DNA from: Aeromicrobium sp. Root495
GTDB taxonomy: Bacteria > Actinomycetota > Actinomycetes > Propionibacteriales > Nocardioidaceae
DNA length: 64,000 bases
Direction of reading: 5' to 3'
Assembly: GCF_001426755.1 (NCBI RefSeq)
Contig: NZ_LMFJ01000002.1
Span: 524,609-588,608 of the forward strand
The translations under genes and the position numbers were made by a program. A model generated the notes under the pieces. The model was not told the origin of the DNA, made no database searches, and saw only the letters and a program-made list of their open reading frames with translations. This document shows positions 43,634-51,465 of this stretch, piece after piece. Position 1 is the first letter of the stretch. Each line of letters opens with the position of its first letter.

Positions 43634-44215
43634 TCAGCCCCCGCGTCGGGCCGTCCACTCGTCGGCCAGGATCGCGTACGTGTAGCCGTCGACCCAGCCC
43701 AGGTCGCGGTGCAACGAGTCCCGCACACCGTGGGCCTCGCGCCGCATCCCGAGGCGTTCCATGAGCCTCCAGGACGGCGCGTTCTCCACGAAACACCCGG
43801 CGGTCACGCGGCGCAGCCCGAGCTCGCCGAAGCAGAGGTCGAGCAGGTCGGTGACGGCCTCCGACCCGAGACCGAGGCCGTGGTGGCTCGGCGCGAGCAC
43901 CCAGCCGAGCTCGGCCTCCGTCCTCGCGGCGCCGTCCCTCACGTCGGCCTGCGACCAGCCGTCGCCGACCCGCACCATGAGGTCGGCCATCACGACGCCG
44001 TCGTGCTCGGCCACCAGCGCGGGCTCCCCGGGCCGCGCGACGAAGCCCGTGGCGAGGTCGTCCCGGGTCCGCGGGGCGCGCCCGACCCAGCGGGCGACGT
44101 CAGGGTCCGAGCGGTAGGCCCAGACGGCGCCGAGGTCCTCCTCGCGGTACGGCCGGACGACGAGTCGTTCGGTCCGTCGAGGCCAGGTGACGTCGGCGAG
44201 GTGAGGAGCGGTCAC
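43634..44215 (-). CDS. RimJ/RimL-type GNAT acetyltransferase
   Basis: A 193-residue GNAT N-acetyltransferase of the RimJ/RimL group. TERLVVRPYREEDLGAVWAYRSDPDVARWV at the start and the acetyl-CoA loop with HHGLGLGSEAVTDLLDLCFGELGLRRVTA are diagnostic, followed by NAPSWRLMERLGM. The substrate may be a protein N-terminus or a small amine. It starts at GTG immediately after the FadB2-like stop, so the two genes are almost certainly co-transcribed. Confidence 0.88.
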   Translation of the reverse strand: MTAPHLADVTWPRRTERLVVRPYREEDLGAVWAYRSDPDVARWVGRAPRTRDDLATGFVARPGEPALVAEHDGVVMADLMVRVGDGWSQADVRDGAARTEAELGWVLAPSHHGLGLGSEAVTDLLDLCFGELGLRRVTAGCFVENAPSWRLMERLGMRREAHGVRDSLHRDLGWVDGYTYAILADEWTARRGG

Positions 44216-45073
44216 TCAGTGAGGATAGAACCCGTGCCCGCTCTTGGAGCCGAGCAGCCCGGCGTCGACCATGCGGTCGAGCAGCGGCGGCGGGGAGTAG
44301 AGGGGCTCCTTGAACTCCTCGTACATGGAGACGCCGATGGCGCGGACCGTGTCGAGGCCGATGAGGTCGGCGAGGGCGAGCGGCCCCATGGGGTGCCCGC
44401 AGCCGAGCACCATGCCGGAGTCGATGTCCTGGGCGCTGGCGTAGCCCGCCTCGTACATCCGGATGGCGGAGAGGATGTAGGGGACGAGCAGGCTGTTGAC
44501 GACGAACCCGGCGCGGTCGGTGGCCTCGATGGGCTGCTTGCCCAGCTCCTCGGAGACGAACGACTTCATCCGCTCCAGGGTGTCGCCCGACGTGGTGAGC
44601 GAGGGGATGAGCTCGACGAGCTTCATGACGGGGGCGGGGTTGAAGAAGTGCACGCCCATGACGCGGTCGGCGCGGCCGCTGACGGCGCCGAGCTTCACGA
44701 TGGGGATGGAGCTGGTGTTGGAGGCGAGGATGGCCTCGTCGTCCTTCAGCAGGGCGCCCAGGTTGCGGAAGAGGTCGAGCTTGGTCTGCTCGTCCTCGCT
44801 CGCGGCCTCGACGACGAGGCGTCGGTCGGCCAGGGCGTCGAGGTCGGCGGTGACGACGATCCGGTCGAGGGTGGCCTCGACCTCCTCGGGCGTGATCTTG
44901 CCGCGCGACTCGGCCTTGCGCAGCGAGGCCTCGATGCGCTCGGCGGCGCGCTTGGCGGCGTCGTCAGAGACCTCGACGGTGACGACGTGCAGGCCCGCGC
45001 GGGCCCCGACCTCGGTGATGCCCGAGCCCATGAGCCCGCCGCCCACCACGCCGAGTCGATCGATTCCTGCCAT
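44216..45073 (-). CDS. fadB2: 3-hydroxybutyryl-CoA dehydrogenase, FadB2-like
   Basis: A 285-residue 3-hydroxyacyl-CoA dehydrogenase. GVVGGGLMGSGI near residues 8-19 binds NAD, SNTSSIP and HFFNPAPVMKLVE carry the catalytic Ser, His and surrounding residues, and AGFVVNSLLVPYILSA and GHPMGPLALADLIGLDT lie in the C-terminal domain. Length and layout fit mycobacterial FadB2, which interconverts acetoacetyl-CoA and 3-hydroxybutyryl-CoA. The ATG at 45073 has AGGAGG about nine bases upstream. It could serve the beta-oxidation enzymes nearby or fatty acid metabolism in general. Confidence 0.9.
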   Translation of the reverse strand: MAGIDRLGVVGGGLMGSGITEVGARAGLHVVTVEVSDDAAKRAAERIEASLRKAESRGKITPEEVEATLDRIVVTADLDALADRRLVVEAASEDEQTKLDLFRNLGALLKDDEAILASNTSSIPIVKLGAVSGRADRVMGVHFFNPAPVMKLVELIPSLTTSGDTLERMKSFVSEELGKQPIEATDRAGFVVNSLLVPYILSAIRMYEAGYASAQDIDSGMVLGCGHPMGPLALADLIGLDTVRAIGVSMYEEFKEPLYSPPPLLDRMVDAGLLGSKSGHGFYPH

Positions 45074-45188
45074 GTCACGGCCTCCTGAAAGTTGAGGGAT
45101 CCTCATGTTCGACGGTACAGGCCGACCGCGTGCGGCCGTCCGGCGCGTCCGTGGCCGAGGCCCCGTCCGGTTGTGCTGGGATGGTGCG

Positions 45189-45587
45189 GTGAAGACCGCC
45201 GTGCCCGCCCTCGTGGCCAGCCTGCTGCTGCTCTCCGGATGCAGCGGCGGCGGCTCGACGGCTACACCGGAGGCGAGCGGGTCGGCCTCGCCGTCCCTCG
45301 ACGTCCCGGTCGAGGGTCAGCCGGCCCCCGACGCGCTGCGGTCGTTCCAGTGCCGCGCCGACGCCGAGGGCGACTGGAACGCGGAGGGCAGGATCGCCAA
45401 CCCGGCCAAGACCGCCCACTCCTACAGCGTCACGGCCCAGGTGGGCCCCGCCGACGGTGAGCAGGTGGCGGCCAAGCGGGTGAAGGTCACGGTCCCGGCG
45501 CGCTCGACGGAGTCGTTCCTCCTGCCCAAGCTGCCCACCAGCTCGCCCGACGGCCCGTGCCACCTGCGCGTCGTCGTCACCGACTGA
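45189..45587 (+). CDS. Small lipoprotein of unknown function
   Basis: A 132-residue predicted lipoprotein. The lipobox LLSGC has Cys18, then a Gly/Ser/Pro/Thr-rich linker and a beta-rich domain (FQCRADAEGDWNAEGRIANPAKTAHSYSVTAQV, with a second Cys in DGPCHLRVVVTD) that resembles FxLYD or Ig-like secretory domains. The frame opens at 45105, but only the GTG at 45189 puts the signal sequence at the N-terminus. It is divergent from fadB2. Function unknown. Confidence 0.68.
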   Translation: MKTAVPALVASLLLLSGCSGGGSTATPEASGSASPSLDVPVEGQPAPDALRSFQCRADAEGDWNAEGRIANPAKTAHSYSVTAQVGPADGEQVAAKRVKVTVPARSTESFLLPKLPTSSPDGPCHLRVVVTD

Positions 45588-45601
45588 CGAGCCGGCAGAG
45601 G

Positions 45602-46771
45602 TCACCGGAAGGCCGCCTGGCCGGTCAGCTCCTTGCCGATCACGAGCTGGTGCACCTCCGAGGTGCCCTCGTAGGTGAGCACGGACTCCAAGTTGTTGGC
45701 GTGCCGCAGGATCGGGTACTCGCCGGTGATGCCGGCGGCGCCGAGGATGGTGCGGCACTCGCGGGCGATGGCGATGGCCTCACGCACGTTGTTGAGCTTG
45801 CCGAGGCTGACCTGCGCCGGACGGATCTGGCCGGCGTCCTTGAGCCGGCCCAGGTGCAGGGCGAGCAGCATGCCCTTGCCGAGCTCGAGGCTCATGTCGG
45901 CGAGCTTGGCCTGCGTGAGCTGGTAGCCCGACAACGGCTTGTCGAAGATCGAGCGGGTGTTGGCGTAGGCGATGGCCGTGTCGAGGCAGTCGCGGGCGGC
46001 CCCGAGCGCACCGAAGACGATGCCGAAGCGGGCCTCGTTGAGGCACGAGAGCGGGCCGGACAGCCCCTTGGCCTCCGGCAGCTGGGCGGAGGCGGGGAGC
46101 CGGACGTCCTCGAGCACGAGCTCGGAGGTCACGGAGGCGCGCAGCGAGAGCTTCTGCTTGATCTCCGGCGCGCTGAAGCCGGGGGTGTCGGTGGGGACCA
46201 CGAAGCCGCGGACCGTGTCCTCGGTCCGGGCCCAGACGACGGCGACGTCGGCCACCGACCCGTTGGTGATCCACATCTTGGAGCCGTTCAGGACCCAGTC
46301 GTCGCCGTCCTTGCGGGCGCGGGTCCGCATGCCGGCGGGGTCGGAGCCGAAGTCGGGCTCCGTGAGGCCGAAGCAGCCGATGGCCTCGCCGGCGGCCATG
46401 CGGGGGAGCCACTCCTGCTTCTGCTCCTCGGAGCCGAAGCGCCAGATGGCGAACATGGCGAGCGAGCCCTGCACGGAGACGAGGGAGCGCAGCCCGGAGT
46501 CGATGGCCTCGAGCTCGAGGCACGCCAGGCCGTAGGCCGTGGCGGAGGCGCCGGCGCAGCCGTACCCCTCCAGGTGCATGCCGAGGACGCCGAGGCCACC
46601 CAGCTCGCGGGCGAGGTCCCTGGCCGGGATCTTCCCGTCCTCGAACCAGCCCGCGACGTGAGGGCGCAGACGCTGCTCGCCGAAGCGGCGCACCGTCTGG
46701 GCGATGGCGCGCGACTCGTCGTCGACGAGCGCGTCGAGGTCGAAGATTCCCAGGGCAGTGCTGTCGGTCAT
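45602..46771 (-). CDS. gcdH: Glutaryl-CoA dehydrogenase-like acyl-CoA dehydrogenase
   Basis: A 389-residue acyl-CoA dehydrogenase of the glutaryl-CoA dehydrogenase branch: GCFGLTEPDFGSDPAGM, RSIFDKPLSGYQLTQAKLADM, CRTILGAAGITGEYPILRH and the catalytic Glu368 in TYEGTSEVHQL. GcdH oxidatively decarboxylates glutaryl-CoA to crotonyl-CoA in lysine, tryptophan and aromatic breakdown. A KstR2-like operator lies 46 bases upstream, so here it may serve the ring-derived dicarboxylate branch of the same regulon; this is inference. Confidence 0.88.
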   Translation of the reverse strand: MTDSTALGIFDLDALVDDESRAIAQTVRRFGEQRLRPHVAGWFEDGKIPARDLARELGGLGVLGMHLEGYGCAGASATAYGLACLELEAIDSGLRSLVSVQGSLAMFAIWRFGSEEQKQEWLPRMAAGEAIGCFGLTEPDFGSDPAGMRTRARKDGDDWVLNGSKMWITNGSVADVAVVWARTEDTVRGFVVPTDTPGFSAPEIKQKLSLRASVTSELVLEDVRLPASAQLPEAKGLSGPLSCLNEARFGIVFGALGAARDCLDTAIAYANTRSIFDKPLSGYQLTQAKLADMSLELGKGMLLALHLGRLKDAGQIRPAQVSLGKLNNVREAIAIARECRTILGAAGITGEYPILRHANNLESVLTYEGTSEVHQLVIGKELTGQAAFR

Positions 46772-46816
46772 CTCGTCGTCTCCGTGGTTCAGGGGTCAGG
46801 TCCTCGCACCGTACCA

Positions 46817-46832
46817 GACCGAGCGCTTGCTT
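46817..46832. promoter_or_regulatory. KstR2-like operator upstream of gcdH
   Basis: GACCGAGCGCTTGCTT matches AAGCAAGCGCTTGCTT at 13 of 16 positions, the right half being perfect. It lies between the acyl-CoA dehydrogenase at 46860 and gcdH, giving gcdH its own regulated promoter. Confidence 0.65.
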
Positions 46833-46859
46833 GGCACAGGCTCGGGTGTGGTCCTGCGG

Positions 46860-48074
46860 TCAGCGGGAGGTGGGCGCCTCGGGGCGCGGGAGCCCGAGGA
46901 CGCGCTCGGCGACGACCGTCCGCAGGATCTCGTCGGTCCCGCCGCCGATGCGCAGCCCCTCGAGGCTGAGGGTCAGCTGGTTCCACGCGAGCTCGGCCGG
47001 TGTGCCCGAGGCCACGACGGCCCGATCGAGGAGGACGTCCTGGGCGAGCTCGCTGATGCGGTGCAGGTTGTCGGTCAGGAGGACCTTCGACATCGACATC
47101 TCCGGCCCGGGCTCGCCCCCGGCGGCCGCGAGGAACGCCTGCGTCATGGCGGCGCCGCTGCGTCCGCGCACGAGCGCCTCGCCGAGGCGCTCCAGCACGG
47201 AGAGGTCCTCCTGCAGGTCCGGCTCTGCGGCCACGACCGACGCCAGCTGGTCGATGAGCGCGAGGTCGACGCCGCCCTCGGTGCCGATGACGGAGCGCTC
47301 GTGCCGCATCGTGGCCATGATGACCGACCAGCCCTGGCCCTCGGGCCCGATGCGTCGCGAGTCGGGCACGACGGCGCCGTCGAGGAAGACCTCGCTGAAG
47401 GAGGCGCCACCTGTCATCTGGTGGATGGGACGCACCTCGATGCCGGGCTGGTCCATGTCGATGAGGAAGGCCGTGAGGCCGCGGTGCCGACGCGACCCGG
47501 CCTCGGTGCGGGCCAGGAGCAGGCCGACCTGGCTGTAGTGCGCGCCCGAGGTCCAGACCTTCTGGCCCGTGACGGTCCACGCATCGCCCTCGCGGGTGGC
47601 GCGGGTGCGCACGGAGGCGAGGTCCGAGCCGGCGTCCGGCTCGGAGAAGAGCTGGCAGGAGACGAGGTCGGCCCGGCGGAGCGGGGAGAGGAGCTCGGCG
47701 CGCAGGCCGGCGTCGGCGTGCTCGAGGAGCGTCGGGCAGAGGATCGCGACGCTGAAGCGGGTGTAGGCCTCGTCGGGGACCTGGAAGCGACGCTCGACGG
47801 TGCGGTAGGCGTCGGCGAAGTGCGACGGCAGCCCCCGGCCGCCGTGCTCGACGGGCCCGTCGATCCAGCCGAACCCGGCGTCGTAGGTGGTGCGGCGCCA
47901 GGTGAGGGCCTCGGCCAGCTCGCGCGCCTCGACCTCGGCCGACTTCTCGGGCAGCACGCTGAACGACACGGCCTCGCGCACGGAGGCCGGGGTCCGGCGC
48001 GGGTGGTGCGCCGCGACGAACTCCTCGGACTCCCGGACGAAGTCCTCGAGGTCGATCGATGTCGAGCGGCTCAT
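46860..48074 (-). CDS. Acyl-CoA dehydrogenase
   Basis: A 404-residue acyl-CoA dehydrogenase. The N-terminal helical domain has WRRTTYDAGFGWIDGPVEHGGRGLP; the middle domain SCQLFSEPDAGSDLASV and GQKVWTSGAHYSQVGLLLART; the C-terminal part GGGTDEILRTVVAERVLGLPR. Its GGxTDE pattern is seen in FadE proteins of steroid and terpenoid pathways. The frame is open upstream to 48251, but the ATG at 48074 lies right after the divergent operator and gives a normal family start. It probably works with the SDR and thiolase transcribed the other way. Confidence 0.88.
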   Translation of the reverse strand: MSRSTSIDLEDFVRESEEFVAAHHPRRTPASVREAVSFSVLPEKSAEVEARELAEALTWRRTTYDAGFGWIDGPVEHGGRGLPSHFADAYRTVERRFQVPDEAYTRFSVAILCPTLLEHADAGLRAELLSPLRRADLVSCQLFSEPDAGSDLASVRTRATREGDAWTVTGQKVWTSGAHYSQVGLLLARTEAGSRRHRGLTAFLIDMDQPGIEVRPIHQMTGGASFSEVFLDGAVVPDSRRIGPEGQGWSVIMATMRHERSVIGTEGGVDLALIDQLASVVAAEPDLQEDLSVLERLGEALVRGRSGAAMTQAFLAAAGGEPGPEMSMSKVLLTDNLHRISELAQDVLLDRAVVASGTPAELAWNQLTLSLEGLRIGGGTDEILRTVVAERVLGLPRPEAPTSR

Positions 48075-48109
48075 GCCAAAGGCCTTCCGTCGGGGGCAGA
48101 GGTGTGTGC

Positions 48110-48134
48110 TAGCGTACAAGCCAAGCGCTTGCTT
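48110..48134. promoter_or_regulatory. KstR2-like operator between divergent catabolic genes
   Basis: AGCCAAGCGCTTGCTT at 48119-48134 matches the consensus at 14 of 16 positions and extends to CCAAGCGCTTGCTTGG. TAGCGT at 48110-48115 may be a -10 for the SDR gene, three bases before the operator. The site could govern both the dehydrogenase and the SDR-thiolase operon. Confidence 0.72.
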
Positions 48135-48166
48135 GGCTAACTCGACCGCAGGAGGCGGGCACTGAC

Positions 48167-49036
48167 ATGGACGCCGTGACCGACGCAGCCCGGGCCGCGG
48201 GCTCCCGCTTCGAGGGCCGGACGGTCCTCGTCCTCGGCGGAGGAGCCGCACAGCCCGACTCGCCCACCGCCAACGGCGCGCAGGTCGCGCTCCGCCTGGC
48301 CGCCGAGGGAGCGCGGGTGGCCGTCTCCGACGTCAGCCTGGAGCGGGCGCAGAACACCGTGGCCGCGCTCTCGCGCGACGACGGCGTCGCCCTGGAGTCC
48401 GACGCCTCCGACGCGCAGGCCTGCACCGAGCTGGTCGCGCGCGCCGAGGCCGAGCTGGGCCACCTCGACGTCGTGGTCTGCAACGTCGGCATCACCGGCA
48501 AGTACCCCGGCCGCACCCAGACGGTCGAGGACTGGCAGCTCGTCAACGACGTCAACGTGCGCTCGCACTGGCTCGTGGCGCAGGCCGCCCTTCCGCAGAT
48601 GATGGAGCGCGGCCACGGCAGCCTGGTCTTCGTCTCCTCGATCGCCGGCATGATCGCGAGCGGCTACTCCCTCTCCTACGAGGCCTCCAAGGCGTCGCTC
48701 CTCGCGGTGTCTCGCCACTTCGGGACGCGGTACGCGGACCGCGGGATCCGCTCCAACGCCGTCGTCCTCGGGGTCGTGGACACCGACATGGTGCGCGGCG
48801 ACTTCGGCGACGCCGAGAGCCTGCGCCGCGCCCGCGACCTCATGCAGCCCATGGGTCGGCAGGGGACGCCGCACGAGGCGGCCGCGGCCGTGGCCTTCCT
48901 CGCGTCCGACGACGCCAGCTTCATCACCGGGCAGTGCCTCGTGGTCGACGGGGGCCGCACGGCCGACGGTCGCTACGACGCGCGCTACGCCCGGGCAGCC
49001 AGCACCGACGCGGCCTCCCCGGCCGCGTCCCGATGA
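48167..49036 (+). CDS. Short-chain dehydrogenase/reductase
   Basis: A 289-residue SDR. The nucleotide site reads LGGGAAQPDSPTANG, longer than the usual TGxxxGIG because of an insertion, followed by DVS for NAD preference. NVG stands in for NAG, VSSIAG carries the serine, and Tyr171/Lys175 (YEASK) are the catalytic pair. FITGQCLVVDGG closes the fold. AGGAGG lies about 11 bases before the ATG. With the thiolase 14 bases downstream it forms an operon behind a KstR2-like operator, so it probably oxidises a hydroxyacyl-CoA. Confidence 0.9.
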   Translation: MDAVTDAARAAGSRFEGRTVLVLGGGAAQPDSPTANGAQVALRLAAEGARVAVSDVSLERAQNTVAALSRDDGVALESDASDAQACTELVARAEAELGHLDVVVCNVGITGKYPGRTQTVEDWQLVNDVNVRSHWLVAQAALPQMMERGHGSLVFVSSIAGMIASGYSLSYEASKASLLAVSRHFGTRYADRGIRSNAVVLGVVDTDMVRGDFGDAESLRRARDLMQPMGRQGTPHEAAAAVAFLASDDASFITGQCLVVDGGRTADGRYDARYARAASTDAASPAASR

Positions 49037-49050
49037 GAAGGGACCACACG

Positions 49051-50217
49051 ATGCGCGACGCATTCGTGTCCGGAGTGGGCATGACGCCGTTCGGACGGTA
49101 CGAGGACGTCAGTCTCAAGGAGCTGTCGGCGCGGGCCATCCGCTCGGCGTTCGACGATGCAGGGGTCGGGTTCGACGACGTCCAGGCGGTGTTCTTCGGC
49201 AACGTCGCGGCCGGCGTGATGTACGGCCAGCACTCCATCCGCGGCGAGACGGTGACCCACGCGATGGGCGCGGGCGCGCTGCCGGTGACCAACGTGGAGA
49301 ACGCGTGCGCCTCCGGGGCCAACGCCTTCCACCTGGGCTGGAGCGCCGTGGCCGGCGGCCAGTACGACACGGTCCTGGTGGTCGGTGCCGAGAAGCTCTA
49401 CTCGCAGGACAAGCAGAAGAGCTTCTCGGCGTTCCTCGGCGGCATGGACGTGGACTACCTCGACCTCGGCGACGGCGCCGGCGTCACGCGCAGCCCCTTC
49501 ATCGACCGCTACGCCAAGGTGGCCGACCTGCTGCTGAACGAGCGCGGCCTGACCCGTGAGGCCTTCGCGCAGGTGGCCTCCAAGGCCCACTCGAACGGCG
49601 CCCTCAACCCGTACGCGCAGCGCCGCAAGGCCCTGACGCCCGAGGAGATCCTCGCCTCGCGCCACGTGCTCGGACCTCTCACGGTCCTCATGTGCTCGCC
49701 GGTCGGCGACGGCGCGGCCGCCGCGGTGATCACGAGCCGGCGTCCCAGCGAGTCGCCGGTGCGCATCCTGGCCTCCCAGATGCGCTCGCTCTCCGCCGAC
49801 AGCACGGGCCCCTCGGACTCGCACGAGTACTCCGCGGCCGCCGCCTGGGAGCAGGCCGGCCTCGGGCCCGAGGACATGGACCTCGCCGAGGTGCACGACG
49901 CGACCACCCCCGGCGAGATCGTGTCGTGGGTCGAGTCCGGCCTGTGCCGTCCCGGCGACGAGATGAAGTGGATCGAGACGGGTCACACGACCCTGTCCGG
50001 CCCGCTCCCCGTGAACCCCTCCGGCGGGCTCATCGCCCGCGGGCACCCCATCGGCGCCACGGGCGTGGCCCAGGTGTTCGAGGGTGTGCAGCAGCTGCGC
50101 GGCACCGCCGGCGACCGCCAGGTCGCGAACGCACGGCGGGCCTTCCTGCAGTGCGGCGGCGGTCTGATCAAGGGCACGACGGCCGTCTCGGCCGCGCACG
50201 TGCTCACCACCGAGTGA
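49051..50217 (+). CDS. SCP-x-like thiolase (acetyl-CoA acyltransferase)
   Basis: A 388-residue thiolase of the SCP-x/steroid-type branch rather than the FadA branch: MRDAFVSGVGMTPFGRYEDVSLKELSARA, nucleophile Cys86 in ENACASGANAFHLG, GGLIARGHPIGATGVAQ and LQCGGGLIKG. Members cleave branched or sterol side-chain 3-ketoacyl-CoAs. The frame extends upstream to 48934 inside the SDR gene; the ATG at 49051 fits the family and lies 14 bases after the SDR stop. An ATG at 49033 is a less likely choice. Confidence 0.9.
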   Translation: MRDAFVSGVGMTPFGRYEDVSLKELSARAIRSAFDDAGVGFDDVQAVFFGNVAAGVMYGQHSIRGETVTHAMGAGALPVTNVENACASGANAFHLGWSAVAGGQYDTVLVVGAEKLYSQDKQKSFSAFLGGMDVDYLDLGDGAGVTRSPFIDRYAKVADLLLNERGLTREAFAQVASKAHSNGALNPYAQRRKALTPEEILASRHVLGPLTVLMCSPVGDGAAAAVITSRRPSESPVRILASQMRSLSADSTGPSDSHEYSAAAAWEQAGLGPEDMDLAEVHDATTPGEIVSWVESGLCRPGDEMKWIETGHTTLSGPLPVNPSGGLIARGHPIGATGVAQVFEGVQQLRGTAGDRQVANARRAFLQCGGGLIKGTTAVSAAHVLTTE

Positions 50218-50224
50218 TGGAGAG

Positions 50225-50656
50225 ATGATGGAACTGGTTCCCTTCTGTGTGTTCACGGCGCGTCCGCTCGCGGACAAGCCCGACTTCGCCGGGCGCACGC
50301 CGCTCGGCCAGCGCGTCGTGGTGGGCGTGCGCGACGGGCGGTGCGAGGGCGAGCGCTTCATGGCCTCCCAGCGCGGCGAGTCCGCTGCCGACTGGCTGAT
50401 CATCGGCCCCGACGGCACGGCCATCCCCGACGTCCGCATGGCGCTGCGCACCGACGACGGCGCGTTCATCTACATGACCTACCAGGGTCGCGGCGACGCC
50501 TCGGACGGACTCGACGGCGCGACGATGTACACCGCCGTGACCTTCGAGGTCGCCGACGAGCGGTACGCGTGGCTCAACACGTCGCTCTTCGTGGGCAAGG
50601 GCTCGATCGACACGTCGTCGAGCACCGTGCGGTACGAGATCTTCCAGCTGCGCTGA
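50225..50656 (+). CDS. DUF3237-like protein
   Basis: A 143-residue protein that resembles DUF3237: MELVPFCVFTARPLADKPDFAGRTPLGQRVVVGV, DWLIIGPDGTAIPDVRMALRTDDGAFIYMTYQGRG and AWLNTSLFVGKG. The family is predicted to be a beta-barrel with no known reaction, and often sits with CoA and aromatic catabolic genes. The start is one of two adjacent ATGs (50225 or 50228), seven bases after the thiolase stop. It probably belongs to the SDR-thiolase operon, which ends at a strong hairpin. Confidence 0.78.
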   Translation: MMELVPFCVFTARPLADKPDFAGRTPLGQRVVVGVRDGRCEGERFMASQRGESAADWLIIGPDGTAIPDVRMALRTDDGAFIYMTYQGRGDASDGLDGATMYTAVTFEVADERYAWLNTSLFVGKGSIDTSSSTVRYEIFQLR

Positions 50657-50663
50657 GACGACG

Positions 50664-50703
50664 ACGGCCCGCGCCCACCCGAGAGGGGTGAGGCGCGGGC
50701 CGT
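50664..50703. terminator. Hairpin between convergent DUF3237 and TetR genes
   Basis: Perfect 12-bp arms ACGGCCCGCGCC (50664-50675) and GGCGCGGGCCGT (50692-50703) enclose a 16-base loop with its own short stem. It starts eight bases after the DUF3237 stop and probably ends transcripts from both sides. Confidence 0.75.
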
Positions 50704-50719
50704 CCGTCGTGCAGGGGCC

Positions 50720-51340
50720 TCAGGGACGCGAGGAGATGCCGTTCATGAACAGCGTGGCGACGTCCTCGCCCAGCTGGTCGACGCTCACGGACCCGTTGGG
50801 CCGGAACCAGCGCGCCGTGCCGCTCACCGACGACATGATCGTCCGGTACAGGATCGTGGGGTCGACGGCGGCGCTGAAGTCGCCCGAGTCGACGCCCCGC
50901 TGGATGACCTCGAGCCAGATGCCCTGGCACTCGTTGAGGGAGGTCTCCATGAACGGGAAGGTCTGCGACAGGTAGGTCCAGTCGTTGAGCATGACGCGCA
51001 GCGCGAGCGCGCACTCGTCGAGCAGGTGCACCGAGGCCTTGATGAGCCCGCTCGCGGCGGCCGTGACGTCGTCCTCGGTGGCCACGACGTCGCGGTAGCG
51101 CTCGAGGAGCTTGGACCAGTAGTCGACGAGCAGGTCCTCGACCATCGACTCCTTGGACGTGAAGTGGTGGTAGAGGCTGCCGGACTGGATCCCGGCGGAG
51201 TCCGCGATGTCGCGGATCGTGGTGGCGAGGAAGCCTCGCTCGGCGAAGAGCTCCGCCGCGATCTGGATGAGCTCGGCCCGCCGGTCGCTCGCTCCCCGTC
51301 GTCCGGGGGTGGCCGTCGTCGCGGCTGTCGTGCTGGTCAT
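50720..51340 (-). CDS. KstR2-type TetR regulator
   Basis: A 206-residue TetR protein. The N-terminal segment RRAELIQIAAELFAERGFLATTIRDIADSAGIQSGSLYHHFTSKESMVEDLL is close to that of mycobacterial KstR2 as I recall it, and the C-terminal part (WLEVIQRGVDSGDF, GTARWFRPNGSVSVDQLGE) also fits. KstR2 binds a 14-bp palindrome AnCAAGnnCTTGnT and is released by a steroid-ring-derived CoA ester. Five operators of that form lie in this window, including a weaker one upstream of this gene, so it is the likely regulator. Orthology to KstR2 proper is not shown. Confidence 0.85.
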   Translation of the reverse strand: MTSTTAATTATPGRRGASDRRAELIQIAAELFAERGFLATTIRDIADSAGIQSGSLYHHFTSKESMVEDLLVDYWSKLLERYRDVVATEDDVTAAASGLIKASVHLLDECALALRVMLNDWTYLSQTFPFMETSLNECQGIWLEVIQRGVDSGDFSAAVDPTILYRTIMSSVSGTARWFRPNGSVSVDQLGEDVATLFMNGISSRP

Positions 51341-51388
51341 CGCGCCAGCCTGTCGTACGTCATGCCTCTGAGTCTAGACCAGCGACCC

Positions 51389-51438
51389 TCTCTAGCGCTT
51401 GATTGTTTTTGCTCTTCTCAACCAAGCAACCATTTGGT
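51389..51438. promoter_or_regulatory. Weak KstR2-like sites between TetR and monooxygenase genes
   Basis: TCTCTAGCGCTTGATT (51389-51404) keeps the right half of the operator (11 of 16 positions). ACCAAGCAACCATTTGGT (51421-51438) has ACCAA/TTGGT arms. Both lie between the divergent regulator and monooxygenase genes, where autoregulation would be expected. Confidence 0.5.
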
Positions 51439-51465
51439 AGGTTACGACGCGTGAGTGGATCTGTG